Shown piece by piece: positions 12,990 through 24,000 of a stretch of DNA of 64,000 nt. Below the pieces are notes generated by a model. It searched no databases and had not been told where the DNA came from. It was given only the letters and a program-made list of their open reading frames with translations. Made by a program: the position numbers and the translations under genes. Source of the stretch: Cladopsammia gracilis (lineage: Eukaryota; Cnidaria; Anthozoa; Scleractinia; Dendrophylliidae); the NCBI GenBank assembly GCA_022457155.1, contig JAJGOT010000212.1, positions 248,001 through 312,000 on the forward strand, in the 5' to 3' direction. Position 1 is the first letter of the stretch; every line of letters starts with the position of its first letter.

Positions 12990-13275
12990 TATGGTTAAGT
13001 AACAGTTTACAAAACACTGGTTAAAACAACTATTTTAATTGGTTATAACCTTAGAAAGTATTACATTGGTTTATTTTAACCAACAAAAATGGTTATTTTG
13101 ACCATTAATTATTTTAACTATTTTTTATGGTTTAAGTAACATTTGGTAATTGGTTACTCTAACCAATACCAAATAGGTTATCAAATTTAACCAATTAAAT
13201 TTAGGTTACGGTAACCTAATTGTTTTGGTTATAACCATTTAAAAAGGTTACCATAACTGATCAGTTTTTACAGTG
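12990..13275. mobile_element. Subterminal motif array and putative right terminus of a CACTA-like element
   Basis: Many copies of GGTTA/TAACC and close variants occur in both orientations over about 280 bp. The segment ends TTTTTACAGTG at 13275; read inward this is CACTGTAAAAACTG, a CACTG-type end. Clustered subterminal repeats and CACTA/CACTG ends are typical of the CACTA (EnSpm) superfamily. The base after 13275 is exactly where similarity to the third TRIM segment begins (45075), which supports a true insertion edge. Confidence 0.55.
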
Positions 13276-14768
13276 TGATTAGAAAAGAAATCAGTCCAAA
13301 GTACATGGCTTATAAACAAATGGCAAAATCAAATACAACCCGCATAATATATATATATAGCCGGGTTGAGCCTAACAGCGTAGCTCTCTGAACACAAAGC
13401 CGATGATAAACGTAACTGAGGTAAAAGGTCTGAAGCACAAATCGGGCTATTTTTCAATTTTAGCAATTCTCAAAAGGCAGATTTACGCGACCGTCTGCAC
13501 AGTACATTTAGACCGTACAAAAGTTCACAAATCAACTTTTTCTCCGTCTAGAATAACTAGTACGACTAATCTCCAAATAAAATACACCTGTTGCTTATCA
13601 AAAATTGCCCGAGAAACTGATTTGAAAATCAAAATCGCAAAAAATACACAAACATATTTGCATAAGGCCACGCGAGTGAAATTAGAACTATAAAATCCAA
13701 GTCTTGTCTTGTTTACATAAAATCGTCTTTCAATCTATGCAATGAATTAACAAACACATAAAAATGGACAACACAATCTTCTTTCGAAAAATTTTATTCA
13801 AATCTCCATTAGTTTATGTTTGAAAGCAAAACGCGTACCATTTATAGCGCATCGACTACTTCTTCTTCTTCTTCTTTTCTTTCTCTTCTTTGTTTTGCTG
13901 CTTTTTTTTCCGACTAAATTTAGTTTTAAAGTAAATGTTCTTATAAGTAGTCATAGCATTAAATTTAAAGCAAGAAGAATATAAAAATATTCTGAAATAT
14001 ATAGAAGTAAGAGATTAAATGGGTGTAGGTACTTTTACGTAGATAGCCGTTAGATGTCTAACGTAGAGGTTGAACCCTTCTTTTCCTCCATGAGGGAAAT
14101 ATTTTCCTAGAAATGCACAAGGCAAAGCCTCGCTTACGTAAAATATATCAACTTTTTTCAGCCTTCTTCAGTTGTGTTCACATCAAAGGGAAACTTGTTT
14201 AGAGTAAACATGTTTCAACGAAACACATTTCTTCTAAACACGTTTGAAATTGCATTCACATTTTTTGTTAATTTAAACAAGTTTCAAAGTTGCTGTTGAA
14301 AACTTTTGTGGTTTAATTACACTCGCCAAGCCCTTGGAAGGGCATAACTGGCATAGCACAGTTTAGTAAGGGAGAGGCATTTGCGCTAACGTGTCTCGTC
14401 CTCGCTAGATCGATAATTTCAATCATGCTTAGATTAAACATGTTTTTAACATGTTTCGCCCTAGTGTGAACGCAGCGTAGCATTTTTCCTACATATCATT
14501 TTCCACTATTATCCCCCCCCCCCCCTAAAAATATAGAGCAGGAAAAAATTCAATGCATTGGCTTGCAAAATTGCCTTCCGCCCACATTTACACACCAAAG
14601 AGCAAGTGAGCTTTGGACACAATAAGGTGCCCGTATAACTTAGTGTCAATAAGACAGAGGTGGATCACCCATGTATGGACTGGCCATAACAACTAGTTAC
14701 AGGCGTGCGCGACATCGAGGTGCCCTTTTGCATGTAGAGAATTCATTTTACTCTTTTGTTTTCAGACT
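13276..14768. other. 5' flank of TRIM segment 1
   Basis: This flank is shared in pieces with 31796-33008 and 45075-46869. Shared landmarks are AAGAAATCAGTCCAAAGTAC at 13286, the GTAGAGGTTGAACCCTTC region near 14061, AGAGTAAACATGTTTCAACG near 14200, and the last 60 bp before the gene. A TTC-rich microsatellite lies at 13861-13890. A C16 tract lies at 14512-14525 and nearby, followed by CTAAAAATATAGAGCAGG. A splice-acceptor-like TTTTGTTTTCAG lies at 14754-14765, three bases before the ATG. Confidence 0.6.
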
Positions 14769-17058
14769 ATGGCATCTGAGGGCCTGGAGTGTTTAATCTG
14801 TTGCGAGCGTTTCGATGATCGAAAGGTCTGCCCTCGCCTGCTTAGTTGTGGTCACAGCTTCTGCTCAGGCTGTTTGGAGAAGCTGTTTAGAGGAAAGGCC
14901 ATTAATTGTCCCACGTGCAGAAAAGCAGTCTCTGTGCCCGCTGAAATCGCAAGACTACCCAAGAATTTTGCACTATTGGACATCATACTGACCACGCCCA
15001 AACGCGCAGAGGATGAGGGTTTGCACATTTGCGAAGCTTGTGATGATGAGCAGCACCCCGCGACATCGTGCTGTTTGAACTGCAAAGAGGACATGTGTGA
15101 CGCTGCTGCTCGCTGGCACGCTCGTAACAAGGCAAGTCGTGATCACCGCGTTGTCTCCCTGGAGGAGCTGAAGTCAAACCCGAAGCTGGCAGCTGTACCG
15201 GTTTACTGTCCGGAACATAACGAGCAATTCCGCTTCTTTGATGAGGAATGCAACCATGTCGTCTGTCGAGACTGCGTCACCCTAAAGCACAACGGTCACA
15301 AGTGTTTATCACTAACTGAAGCTGCTTCAAAGTACCGACAGGAGATGCAAGCACTTGCCTTTAAAGCCAAAACCCATGCCGAGAAGATTAAAGATGCGGA
15401 AGCTCGGGTAACGGGTGTGATTCTTGACCTAAGAAAGTCTTATGAAGAACAGTCTGCTCAGATTCAAGGGACGTTCAAAGAAGTAAGCTTGTCTTTTTCT
15501 TTTTCAATGGATTCAACTGGGGCATTAGCTTGAAACAACCAGGAGTATCACTATTCCTGTCTTTATGGAATGCTTTACACAGAGTTACTTCCCCTCCCCT
15601 AATAGACCTCTTTAGCTTGTATGTTCTGTTTTCCCAATGTAGATCATGTTATGTTACCCTAGAGAACTTTTTCTTTTAAATTTTGTTTTCTTCACGTGCT
15701 TATGTATGCATAATTTATGAAAAGACAAAGGACAAATTCCCTGAGAACATCACATGACCTACATTGGGAAAACAAAACATGCAAGCTAAAGAGGTCTATT
15801 CCTTTGTACACTGAAAACGTATTTCCAATTGTTATTAAAATAATCGAAATTTCGACTTTATTTCCAACAACTTAACGTCAATTTGTTATGATAAAGGGGG
15901 TTCCCTTTAAAACCACAGGCTGAAATATTAGGGGTGTTTCTTGGTGTTGCGGAAGCCATTGTTGGTTAGCTTTTGTGTTGTGGTGTGGGTATTGTTCAGT
16001 GTCTTTTGAATCTTTTGTTTTACGTCATTTGGTGATCACACCATCCGCAACACCAAGAAACTACCAATATTAGAGACAATGATGAGAAGTCGCAAGAAAC
16101 AATACGGTGGTAGAAACCAGAATTGAATTGATGACTTCACATCCGAAGTCGAAATTCCGGCTAAACTTCCACCATTGTATATTTCATGGATGTTATTATT
16201 TTCATTGTTTTGTAGCTTCATGCTGCACTCACTGCCCGAGAACAAGGTCTGATGAATGCGTTGAATCAGCTACACAAGAACAAGGCAGTCACCCTCACAG
16301 AGCAGCAAGACCGTTTGCGCATATTCCAAGCCTGTTTACAGAGCGCCGTCCAGCGTGCCATGTCCACCATCCAGTCCCCATGTGATGCTGAGCTCCTTGT
16401 CGCCAGGTCCGATATAGTAGCAACGCTCGGGGCATTGGAGAGCCAACCCCTTGTGCTTGAACCACAAGCAGACTGTGTGCTGGAGTTTAACATCAACCAC
16501 AAGCAACTACTGGATGTACTCAATAGCGCGGGCTTCGTCAGTGATAAGTCTACCTGCGTTGCTACCACCACTACTGCAGGCTCAGGAGTGAAGAAGGCAA
16601 TAATAGGACAAGAGACGTCCTTCACCATTACTGCACACGACGCCAAAGGACGAGTGCGTGGTCTGGGCGGCGACTTGTTCGTGGTGGAACTCAAAGAGAA
16701 AAACGGAGAGAAGAAGACTGAGGTAAATTTGAAGGACAAAGGCGATGGTACTTACGTGGTAACCTACACTATCCCCGCCGATGCAAAAGGTGATCACACG
16801 TTGTCTGTGTTCTTACGTGGTGCCCACATTCAAGGCAGCCCTTTCGTTGTTAAGGTTTTTGATGTTCCAGTGGGTAGAGTGTCCTGTTTTGTTTGTAATA
16901 AACAAACAGGGTCTATAAATTACTACAAAAACAACAGTGAGCCGAACCGTAACGATGAGTATCGAGTTGATGGATATAGTGCCTTGTGCTATCCCATTTG
17001 CAGTCGACATCGTCCTACCTATGGCCCAAAGTGGATCTTAGTTTATGAAGCACGTTAA
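14769..17058 (+). CDS. TRIM45-like RING/B-box/filamin protein, copy 1
   Basis: Two exons, 14769-15482 and 16216-17058, joined in phase 0, give 518 residues. Residues 8-50 are a C3HC4 RING (C8, C11, C27, H29, C32, C35, C47, C50), which points to E3 ubiquitin ligase activity. Two B-box-like zinc segments follow (HICEACDDEQHP to DHRVVSL, then VYCPEHNEQF to HNGHKCLSL). A coiled coil runs from about 185 into exon 2. A filamin/ABP280 repeat starts at TSFTITAHDAKGRVRG and ends HIQGSPFVVKV. The protein ends in an extension with a C-x2-C pair (CFVCNK) and PKWILVYEAR. This order matches TRIM45-like proteins; no NHL repeats are present. Just upstream is TTTTCAG, so a noncoding 5' exon is likely. The intron carries two foldbacks absent from the paralogues. 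Substrates are unknown. Confidence 0.85.
15605..15796. mobile_element. MITE in TRIM copy 1 intron, TA target duplication
   Basis: Inverted ends GACCTCTTTAGCTTG and CAAGCTAAAGAGGTC (left first, right second) bound about 192 bp, with TA at both flanks (15603-15604 and 15797-15798). The intron of TRIM copies 2 and 3 lacks this element. Confidence 0.7.
15926..16065. repeat. Foldback in TRIM copy 1 intron
   Basis: GTTTCTTGGTGTTGCGGA at 15936-15953 is the inverse of TCCGCAACACCAAGAAAC at 16044-16061. The interior is about 90 bp. It looks like a second, independent MITE insertion in the same intron. Confidence 0.65.
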
Positions 17059-17304
17059 AAAATGTCAAAAAATACACTGATAGAGACTTTGACAGTATGC
17101 CAGACTATTAAAAGCGCAATCAAAAGACCGAAGGTTGAGACAGATAGTGTTGTAAGATTATCTTAATTGCATCCGCATCACAAATTAATTAGCGTGGCTG
17201 TAACGGATTAGCTTAAAGAGTTTGATCTTACCTGAAGAGCTTGCGTCTCGTATCACAATATTCGGAAACCTAATTTTTCTTGCGGCGTATAATAACCTTA
17301 TAGA

Positions 17305-17595
17305 TAAGAGCAGTTTTCATTTGAGTATCGTAAAACCAAAACCAAAGTAATTACTCTGACCAATCACAACACCGGCAGACAATCCAATGAACCAATCAGA
17401 ACTCGAAGCAAATACATGTAGCCGGCGCCAAGCGCGTGGGAAAACGCGTGCGAGCAAGTTGTTACGATTGGTTTTGGTTTTACTTCTGAATGGTTGAAAA
17501 AGCGGCGTTAGATTTTTTAGCCAATCACAAAGCGTAGCAACGCAAAACTAAAGCAGTCACTAAATTAATTTCGATACTCATTGAAAATCGCTCTA
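17305..17595. mobile_element. GAGCAG-family MITE, copy 1 of 6
   Basis: About 290 bp, with ends like GAGCAGTTTTCATTTGAG and a matching inverse at 17580-17594. Both halves share internal phrases (CCAAAACCAAAGTAATTAC and its inverse; CCAATCAGA). It lies in the 3' flank of TRIM copy 1, at the place where copies 2 and 3 carry family members at 37174 and 49202, so it predates the segmental duplication. Confidence 0.75.
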
Positions 17596-17820
17596 AGAAT
17601 CTGTCTTCAGACCCATGACATAAAATAACACCTGTTTTAGCCTAATTATGGAAAATTACGCTGAGTTATTTTTAATATTATAACCTGTTACATGTGCGTT
17701 AAATTAAATCAAAGAATCTAGGGCAGGCCTAGGATCCGTGTTTGTTTAATTGTCAAACCTTTCACGAAACTTTGTTGTGCTAACATATTTAGCATTATAA
17801 CCCTTTGTCCTACAAGATGG

Positions 17821-18835
17821 ACGGTGCGGGCAAGTTGCTTTCAGCGTATCATAAATAACTACACAGCTCTCCTTCAGGAGTGGATCGTTTGCCTTGACGA
17901 GAAGCTACAGGCAGATGTGCGTGGAAGGATATTCGGGTGTCAAGCGCAAATGAACACGTTTGACTTCTTTTTTTGGCTTCATTTAGGTGAGCGGTGTTCT
18001 CACATACAGATAACTTGTCTAAAACATTACAACAGACAAGGATGTCTGCTATTAGTGGACAAAGAGTTGCAAATCTTACAAAAGAGGTCCTGCAGAAGAT
18101 GCGGAATGATGAGCGCTTCAAGTCGTTCTTTGACACAATTGTAATCAAAAGTAAAAAACATCCCTCGATCTCGGAGCCAACCTTACCCAGGAAAAGACAA
18201 GCACCTAGCAGGTTTGAAATTGGAACGGGGGCCCTCATCGCATCCTTTAACACCACAGGAACGTTACAGGCGCAAATACTTTGAAGCGATTGACTGGTCA
18301 ACGATTGATTGGTCAACGCAATTGACCGTCGTTTTAACCAAGCAAGTTTCAATGGGTATGCAAAGATGGAGTCTCTTTTAGTTAAGTGTCTAAACTCCCA
18401 GGACTTTTCAACCGAGTTACAGTTTCTTGAAACAATTGCAAATTACCGAGATTATGTTCGTTTTGGAGCGTTAAATCTGATGCTCAACTGGAAATCTTCA
18501 AAGTGCTACTGAAGGACGGGGAATTTACCTGTTTCGATGACATCTTAGTAATATAAAGATTAAGAAGTTGCTTGAACCTGAGAAGAACATGATTAGTGAA
18601 ATCATAACCATCTGTAAACTGATTCTTGTGAATCCGGCAACCAGTGCAGCAGGCGAAAGATCGTTTTCTGCTGCTCGAAGACTAAAAACGTGGCTTCGCT
18701 CGACAATCGGACACAAGCAATGTTTAGCAATCTAACAATACGCAATCTAACAATACAATCTAACAATACGCCAACAAACAGAGACCTGACGAACTTTGCC
18801 TCATATCTGTTGCCAATGAATTTGTAACTTGCAGG
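17821..18835 (+). pseudogene. Decayed hAT-type transposase (ZMYM1-like)
   Basis: Fragments in shifting frames match the order of a hAT transposase. Near 17925 is GCQAQMNTFDFFFWLHLGE. At 17994-18284 come HTDNLSKTLQQTRMSAISGQ and PTLPRKRQAP. At 18309-18480 comes FNQASFNGYAKMESLL. Near 18610-18735 is LVNPATSAAGERSFSAARRL, the hAT C-terminal dimerisation signature. At least three frame breaks and several stops separate them, so no product is expected. It resembles the animal hAT lineage related to ZMYM1-type proteins. No terminal inverted repeats were identified. It sits just downstream of TRIM segment 1. Confidence 0.75.
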
Positions 18836-20085
18836 GATAAGCGTAAACTAAACTTTGGTACCTTCAAGGAATCAGACATACAAATGTCCGTGTGAAACTC
18901 AGTTATTGTTTGGTAAAGCATTTCCTGTGTTGGAAATTGTTAACGAAAACCAAATGTTAGCCGCTTAGCTTAAGAATCTGTTCATTTAAATATTTATCTT
19001 CATGTCAGTTGCTGGTCAAATGTGAGGGCCAGCCTGTCGTACTTGATTCGTTAATCCAAAAGAAAATATGCGCGTTTTAAAATCGATTTAGTAATATTTT
19101 AAAATTTACGCTACTATTAAACGTGTTATTATCTGGGTGAGAGTTTTTGACGCATTTCTAATTCTAGCCATTTCAGAAGATCCAAATGTCAACTTTTCTC
19201 GGGGAGCATTCCCGGACCCCCCCCCCCCCCCAACACCACATAGTGCGCTCATTCTTACACTTTCGTCTAGCCCCCCCCCCCCCCCCCCACTTCAAATAAC
19301 CTCGCGCGGTCCCTGAATATAAAGTTATATTTTTTTGGTGTTCAATAAATGGAAATGCTAATGATTGCGTTTGTATATGTTTACCAAGTTCTTGAGCAAC
19401 CTCGTTCCCAGGGTGGTTTGTTTTCTTACACCTTACGACCCTGTGTAATTTTATTCGTCCCTTGTAGGCTGATAGGCGTAGAAAAAACTTTTTTTTTCAG
19501 TACAAAGGATTTCCCACCCCTATGGGTAACTGAAAGTCTAGAACAATTTCTTTCAAGGGCTCAAAACACTACTTACTCATCCCCTTTCTGCTGTGGTCAT
19601 CAACCCGTATTGTTTTTTTTCTTTCTTCATGTGAATAGAAACAAATATCAGTAGTGTTGTAAAAATGCAACAGGACATTGGAGTGATTTTATAAACAAAT
19701 GAAAACAACTGGAATTAGTGTGTAATAGTAGGTAATTGTGCAGTAACTACTTTACCGGTTAAGTAAAATCACTCAAAAAACATGCAAACAAACAAAGATG
19801 CGATGATTTCCCCATTATTTGAAACCTTTTATTAAAACAATTGTAAAGTATTTAAAGTATTAAAATATTGTGCGTTAACAAATAACACAAACAATATCAT
19901 ATAGTTAAAATGTTTAAAAACAGCTAAGGCAGTTCACTCAATATAAAAAGTACAAAAAAGCAATTTGATGCCACTATTTTTGAAAGTACCATTAAAGTAG
20001 TGTAACCGTTAACATTGGGTCTTAAAAGGTTAATAAAGGAATAAACAATAATTTTAATGCAACAAAACAACTGTTAGTGCCAATG
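18836..20085. other. Intergenic, no gene recognised
   Basis: Contains C runs at 19219-19230 and 19270-19288, a T run near 19489, and AT-rich sequence. Short ORFs here show no family resemblance that I can support. Confidence 0.5.
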
Positions 20086-20089
20086 TTTA

Positions 20090-21011
20090 AGTCCAGCTCA
20101 CTGTTGCTTTTTTACAGCTGCTCCTTCTGATTAATGTGTTTTCATTTTTTCTTTTTTCAAATTCATGTTTCTTCATTTTAGCAATGAGCTTACCACTTGT
20201 GGACAGTTGATAGTCCACGCATTCCAGCAGAAAAAGCTTTTCAATATAAACCTGTAGTGTCCTCCTTATAGGTATAAATATCTTCTCCAAGAAATTCGTT
20301 AATAATCTTTGGAAATACAGTTACATTGTATTGCTTAAGCTCCTTTTCCAGTTGGAGGTTGACATTCATATCGAGATAACAGTTCTTTAGCAACGGTTGC
20401 AGCTGAGACATTTTATGACACGACAGCCAGGATTGCCGCTTACTTTTTTCTTGCAGTCTTTGTTTTTACATACAGGGTATACATTAACTGAGACATTCAA
20501 AGTATCTGGACAGCATAACCAGGTATGCAACTGTTGTTGTGGCGTGGAAGAAAGTTCCTGCACCTTTGCTTGGGATATGGTGGTGGCACGGGTCGTTGCA
20601 TTGCTAGGCACTTCCCGTAGAAATGTCCCAACTTGCATGTTGTAAAGGTGTAGAACTTGCCCTCTTCTACCTGGTCTATACGTTCTCCCCAAATGGATAA
20701 TGTTATATCAAACCAGTGCTGTCTGTCAGGACCGCATCACTGACTTGTTTTGTGCATTCTTCGTTGGATTTCTGAGGTGAGGCCTTCCACTTGATTGATC
20801 CAGAGACTATGAAAACACCTGAAGAACAGTTGTCGAAGGAAAATATTTTGGTGACTTGGAGGTCCGCTGATGGGCAGTATTTGAATGACATAGAATGTGG
20901 GGAAAAGATTTGTGTGAACCAAAGCTTAGTGTTGTAGCTCATTTGCCACACATAAACAACATTTCTCAACGTTGGAAGGTATATAGCTTCCAGATAAAAC
21001 AGAAATAACAA
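20090..21011 (-). pseudogene. Decayed OB-fold (RPA-like) ssDNA-binding protein gene
   Basis: Read on the minus strand in pieces: VSGSIKWKA near 20820, SDAVLTDSTG near 20730, then in another frame ITLSIWGERIDQVEEGKFYT (20650-20710), then NATTRATTISQAKVQEL (20560-20610), a cysteine cluster CKNKDCKKKV and CRVIKCLSCNRC (20390-20470), then KNCYLDMNVNLQLEKEL and FLGEDIYTYKEDTTGLY (20270-20385). This order (strand-rich OB core, then a four-cysteine zinc segment, then a second OB half) resembles replication protein A large-subunit-like proteins, which also occur in mobile elements. At least three frame changes and stops make it nonfunctional as read, unless short unrecognised introns restore it. Confidence 0.6.
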
Positions 21012-21070
21012 GATACAACCCCACAGCGGCTCTGTATTACATTAAAGATACCATAACTGTATACACAATA

Positions 21071-21330
21071 GAGCAGTTTTCAATTGAGTGTCGAAAGTAA
21101 TTACACAATTGCTTTGTGATTGGCTAAAAAATCTCGCGCCACATTCTCGACCAATCAGAAGTAAAACCAAAACCAATCGTGACTTGCTCGCACGCGTTCT
21201 CCCGCGCTTGGCGCCGCCAACATGTAATTGCTTTGAGCTCTGATTGGTTCATTGGATTGTATACGACTGCTGTGATTGGTCAGAGTAATTACTTTGGTTT
21301 TGGTTTTACGACACTCATTTAAAACTGCTC
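21071..21330. mobile_element. GAGCAG-family MITE, copy 2, TA target duplication
   Basis: About 260 bp. Ends GAGCAGTTTTCAATTGAGTG and its inverse (AAAACTGCTC); flanks TA at 21069-21070 and 21331-21332. The interior carries the family phrases CTCGCGCCACATTCTCG and GTAATTACTTTGGTTTTGG. Confidence 0.8.
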
Positions 21331-21334
21331 TATG

Positions 21335-22617
21335 CTGGTAATGATGGCTTACCTTTATTAATGGCTTGAATCCGAGATAAACTGTTTAATTTCCTTCTCT
21401 TCCTTCGATACAACGAAGTTGCTCCGATATTCTGTACAGAACTGATCATGAACCACTGCACACTTCGTTTTCAGGTAACAGCTCTCGTAGGATACTCAGT
21501 TATAAGTCAAGTTCAGTAAATCAATACTATTTCGGTGCTATTTCTGGCCTTCAGTTCTGACAAGTTCTTTCTGAGACAAGCAAAGATCCGTTCCGAGACA
21601 GCGCCCAGACTCCCAGACCTTTTGCCTATCGTGAGTGCGAGTTTGTTCTGCTAATGTATGATTGGTTTCCCCAAGGAACCGTCTACACGTTTTTTTCGGG
21701 GGTCGCGTGTGCTAAAAGCTGCAAATTTATGTATACTCATGCGCATGGGACTCTAAGACGCATTGATTGAAGCTACCAATTTTCTGTACTCGCTTTGAAC
21801 ATTTAATTTATTGATTCCCGATCAAACCCACACTAGTCTAATACTTCCAAAACCGTGATTACATTGGGTTATCCCCCTCCGATGAATGGCAAGATTTTTT
21901 GACCCCTCCCCTTCCGCCCGGATTTTCTGGCCCGCTATACCACCCCCCCCCCCCCCCGCCCTCCCGCCTGGATTTCCAAGCCCAGAGACCCCTCCACCTG
22001 CCCGGTTTTCCAATAAATTTTTGGAAGCCCTAAATTTATTGTTAATGAAAAAAAAATACATGTAATCGCATTCTGGAGATTCTGCCTTTAATTTTCAAAA
22101 CTGTGGTGATAAGTGTTATAAATTGGTGAAACATTTTAAAAATAAATATTGCGTGACGCATCATAACCCTCCCCTCCCCCGTGATTTCAAGACCAAATCG
22201 AAATGAAATTTTTCTATAAAGCTAGTTCCTTAAATAACTGCTTTGATTTTGCCATGTATTAGTTTTTTCCAGGCTTTACAGTTTCTTCAAAGTGTTGTCG
22301 CAAATACACAATTTTGTTTGATGCAAATTTTGAAATGTAATTCGATCGCGCGCTGTTTTGTCACGATCATGAATCCAAAATATTTCAGTCTAAAGGTTAG
22401 ACTTTCTCAAAGTCCGTTTTTGTCGTTTTGGGTGGTCGGGCGGAGAACGGACTTTTATCGCCTGCAGCGCGCCATTTTTTACCGACCTGTTTTTAGGTCG
22501 GCGGTGTGTCGGGGGTGTTAGCATTGATGTCCAATCAGAGAGCGCTAAGTTTCATGACGTCATTTTCCGGGAAACTTGATCCTTTGCTCGCTCACGAGGT
22601 GAAGAACTGCGAGGAAA
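21335..22617. other. Intergenic with C-rich repeat
   Basis: A segment at 21890-22020 is dense in C (including C16 at 21942-21957) with repeated GACCCCTCCCC-like phrases that recur at 7561, 22160, 29412 and 31700. No gene was recognised. The 100 bases before 22618 are GC-richer and end GAGGAAAATG, the start of the helicase fragment. Confidence 0.45.
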
Positions 22618-23034
22618 ATGAATGTAGAGGAAACTATAAACTTCGGTTTAAATAAGCTTGGTTTTGAAGAAATTCGAGAAAATCAACGCAAAGTAGTTGA
22701 AGCTTACATTAGTGGTCGAGATGTGTTAATGATTGCGCCGACTGGTTCAGGAAAAAGTCTCACATTCCACATCGCGCCGTTTGTTCTGGATTTCTTTAAA
22801 CATGGCGAAAGAGATATTGTAGAAACAGTTTGCCTCGTTATTTTTCCATTGGTTTCACTGATGAAAGATCAGGTATCATTTCTTCGCGAGAAAGGAGTCA
22901 AGGCTGTTGTTTTGGGTCCAGAAAGTTCCGAGACGGAAAATAAAGACGCTTCAGAGGGTAAATACAACCTTGTGTTTACTAGTCCCGAGGCACTATTTAT
23001 AATTTTTCTATGCGCCAAGAACATGTTGATTTAA
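22618..23034 (+). pseudogene. N-terminal fragment of a RecQ-like DNA helicase
   Basis: 138 residues. FGLNKLGFEEIRENQRKVVE resembles the RecQ motif-0 region. The Walker A motif APTGSGKS covers residues 40-47, motif Ia is IFPLVSLMKDQ, and FTSPEAL matches the next conserved strand. The frame then ends at 23032-23034 before motif II (DEAH/DExH), so the ATPase core is incomplete. RecQ helicases unwind DNA 3'-5' using ATP; this fragment could not. No downstream exon with the missing motifs was found. RecQ-like fragments are common in cnidarian repeats (general knowledge). It faces a broken zinc-finger gene (23312-23803, minus), possibly parts of one element. Confidence 0.65.
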
Positions 23035-23311
23035 CCGGTATGGTCAAGCCTGAATATCTTGTCAATTAGAAATCTAAACAATTTTTTTTGCAATCGCTTG
23101 ACATTTCTCAACAAACATTAAATACTGTCAAGAGGTTTGAATTAGACTCAGCCTCGGTGAAAATTCTGTAAAATTTTCAGACTGCTGGGCATTTAGTACA
23201 TTAGAGACCGTGCTCGGAAGCCGGGCATAAAAACAACAAGTCCAAACAACAAATAATTTACAATGCAATGCCGCTATTTTCATAATTTCCAGCGCCTGGA
23301 TAAATTTACTT

Positions 23312-23803
23312 ACATAAACAGCAGACTCATCAGAATCTTCCGGCCATGATACTGTTTGGGTGGACTTTTCTGTCGATGTAATCAACGGAATTGGCTGATC
23401 TGAACGTGCAGTGGACGTGCTGGTTTCGCTGAAGTCTAGTGCTTTTCGTTTACTGCGAACTTGATCGGTCGTGTCAGCTTTAGTTTGTCGTTTTCCGCAG
23501 TTATCTTCTTTTGTGACGAAGAAAACTGCTGTCTTATTTGAAGGATCTTTTTAACAACGGTTTCGTTGGTTCTGGCACAGTTTCTGCAAATGATTTCCGT
23601 CGTACAGTTTCCCCTGTCAAGCTTCGCGCCAACGAGGATTTCCAAATTAACGCACGCTTGAGACTTGCTGCAGCCCGGAAAGAGCTTTCGTCAATAATTT
23701 GGGAAATACCTTCCACGCACAGGATACAGATTTCCTCTTTCGAATTTGGGGAGAGATTGACCCGGGAAACAGTTTCTGTTGGGGTCAGGTCATCCCCATT
23801 CAT
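23312..23803 (-). pseudogene. Broken zinc-binding (paired CxxC) protein, unknown family
   Basis: Minus strand, ATG at 23803: MNGDDLTPTETVSR leads to a C-x2-C (ICILC). The frame must then shift by one base near 23620 to reach a second C-x2-C (ICRNCARTNETVVKKILQI), giving the paired-cysteine layout of ZAD-like and related cnidarian zinc-binding domains. Another shift near 23450 reaches KRKALDFSETSTSTARSDQ and a Ser/Thr-rich tail ending ESAVY before a consensus donor (GTAAGT at 23311 leftwards). Two frameshifts argue for a pseudogene. I cannot name the family. Confidence 0.45.
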
Positions 23804-23879
23804 TGTGGAATTCAGACTATCCAGTCATTTGAGATCTGTTTATTTTACCAGCCCACCCATATTTTCGCGCCAACAATAT

Positions 23880-24000
23880 GCAAATTAAATTCGATTTCGT
23901 GCAGACGAAACAAGTCGACTCGCGACTTCGTCGCTCGCTTTGCGCGACTTCGTCGCGCTCTCGTCGGGGGCTTCGCAGTCGACTTGTGTGCAAGTCTATC
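23880..24000. repeat. Palindrome-rich cluster of CTTCGTCGC motifs
   Basis: AAGTCGACT at 23920 region pairs with AGTCGACTT near 23979, and between them GCGACTTCGTCGC is repeated in a nested palindromic way. The cluster has higher GC content than its flanks. Confidence 0.5.

Noticed and set aside
14852..15130. Minus-strand 92-codon frame inside TRIM exon 1, conserved in all copies
   Set aside because: Antisense shadow with no independent start or splice context.
16266..16739. 157-codon minus-strand frame antisense to TRIM copy 1 exon 2 (and equivalents at 33881-34186 and 48184-48618)
   Set aside because: Shadow of the conserved TRIM coding sequence. Conservation among copies follows from the sense frame.
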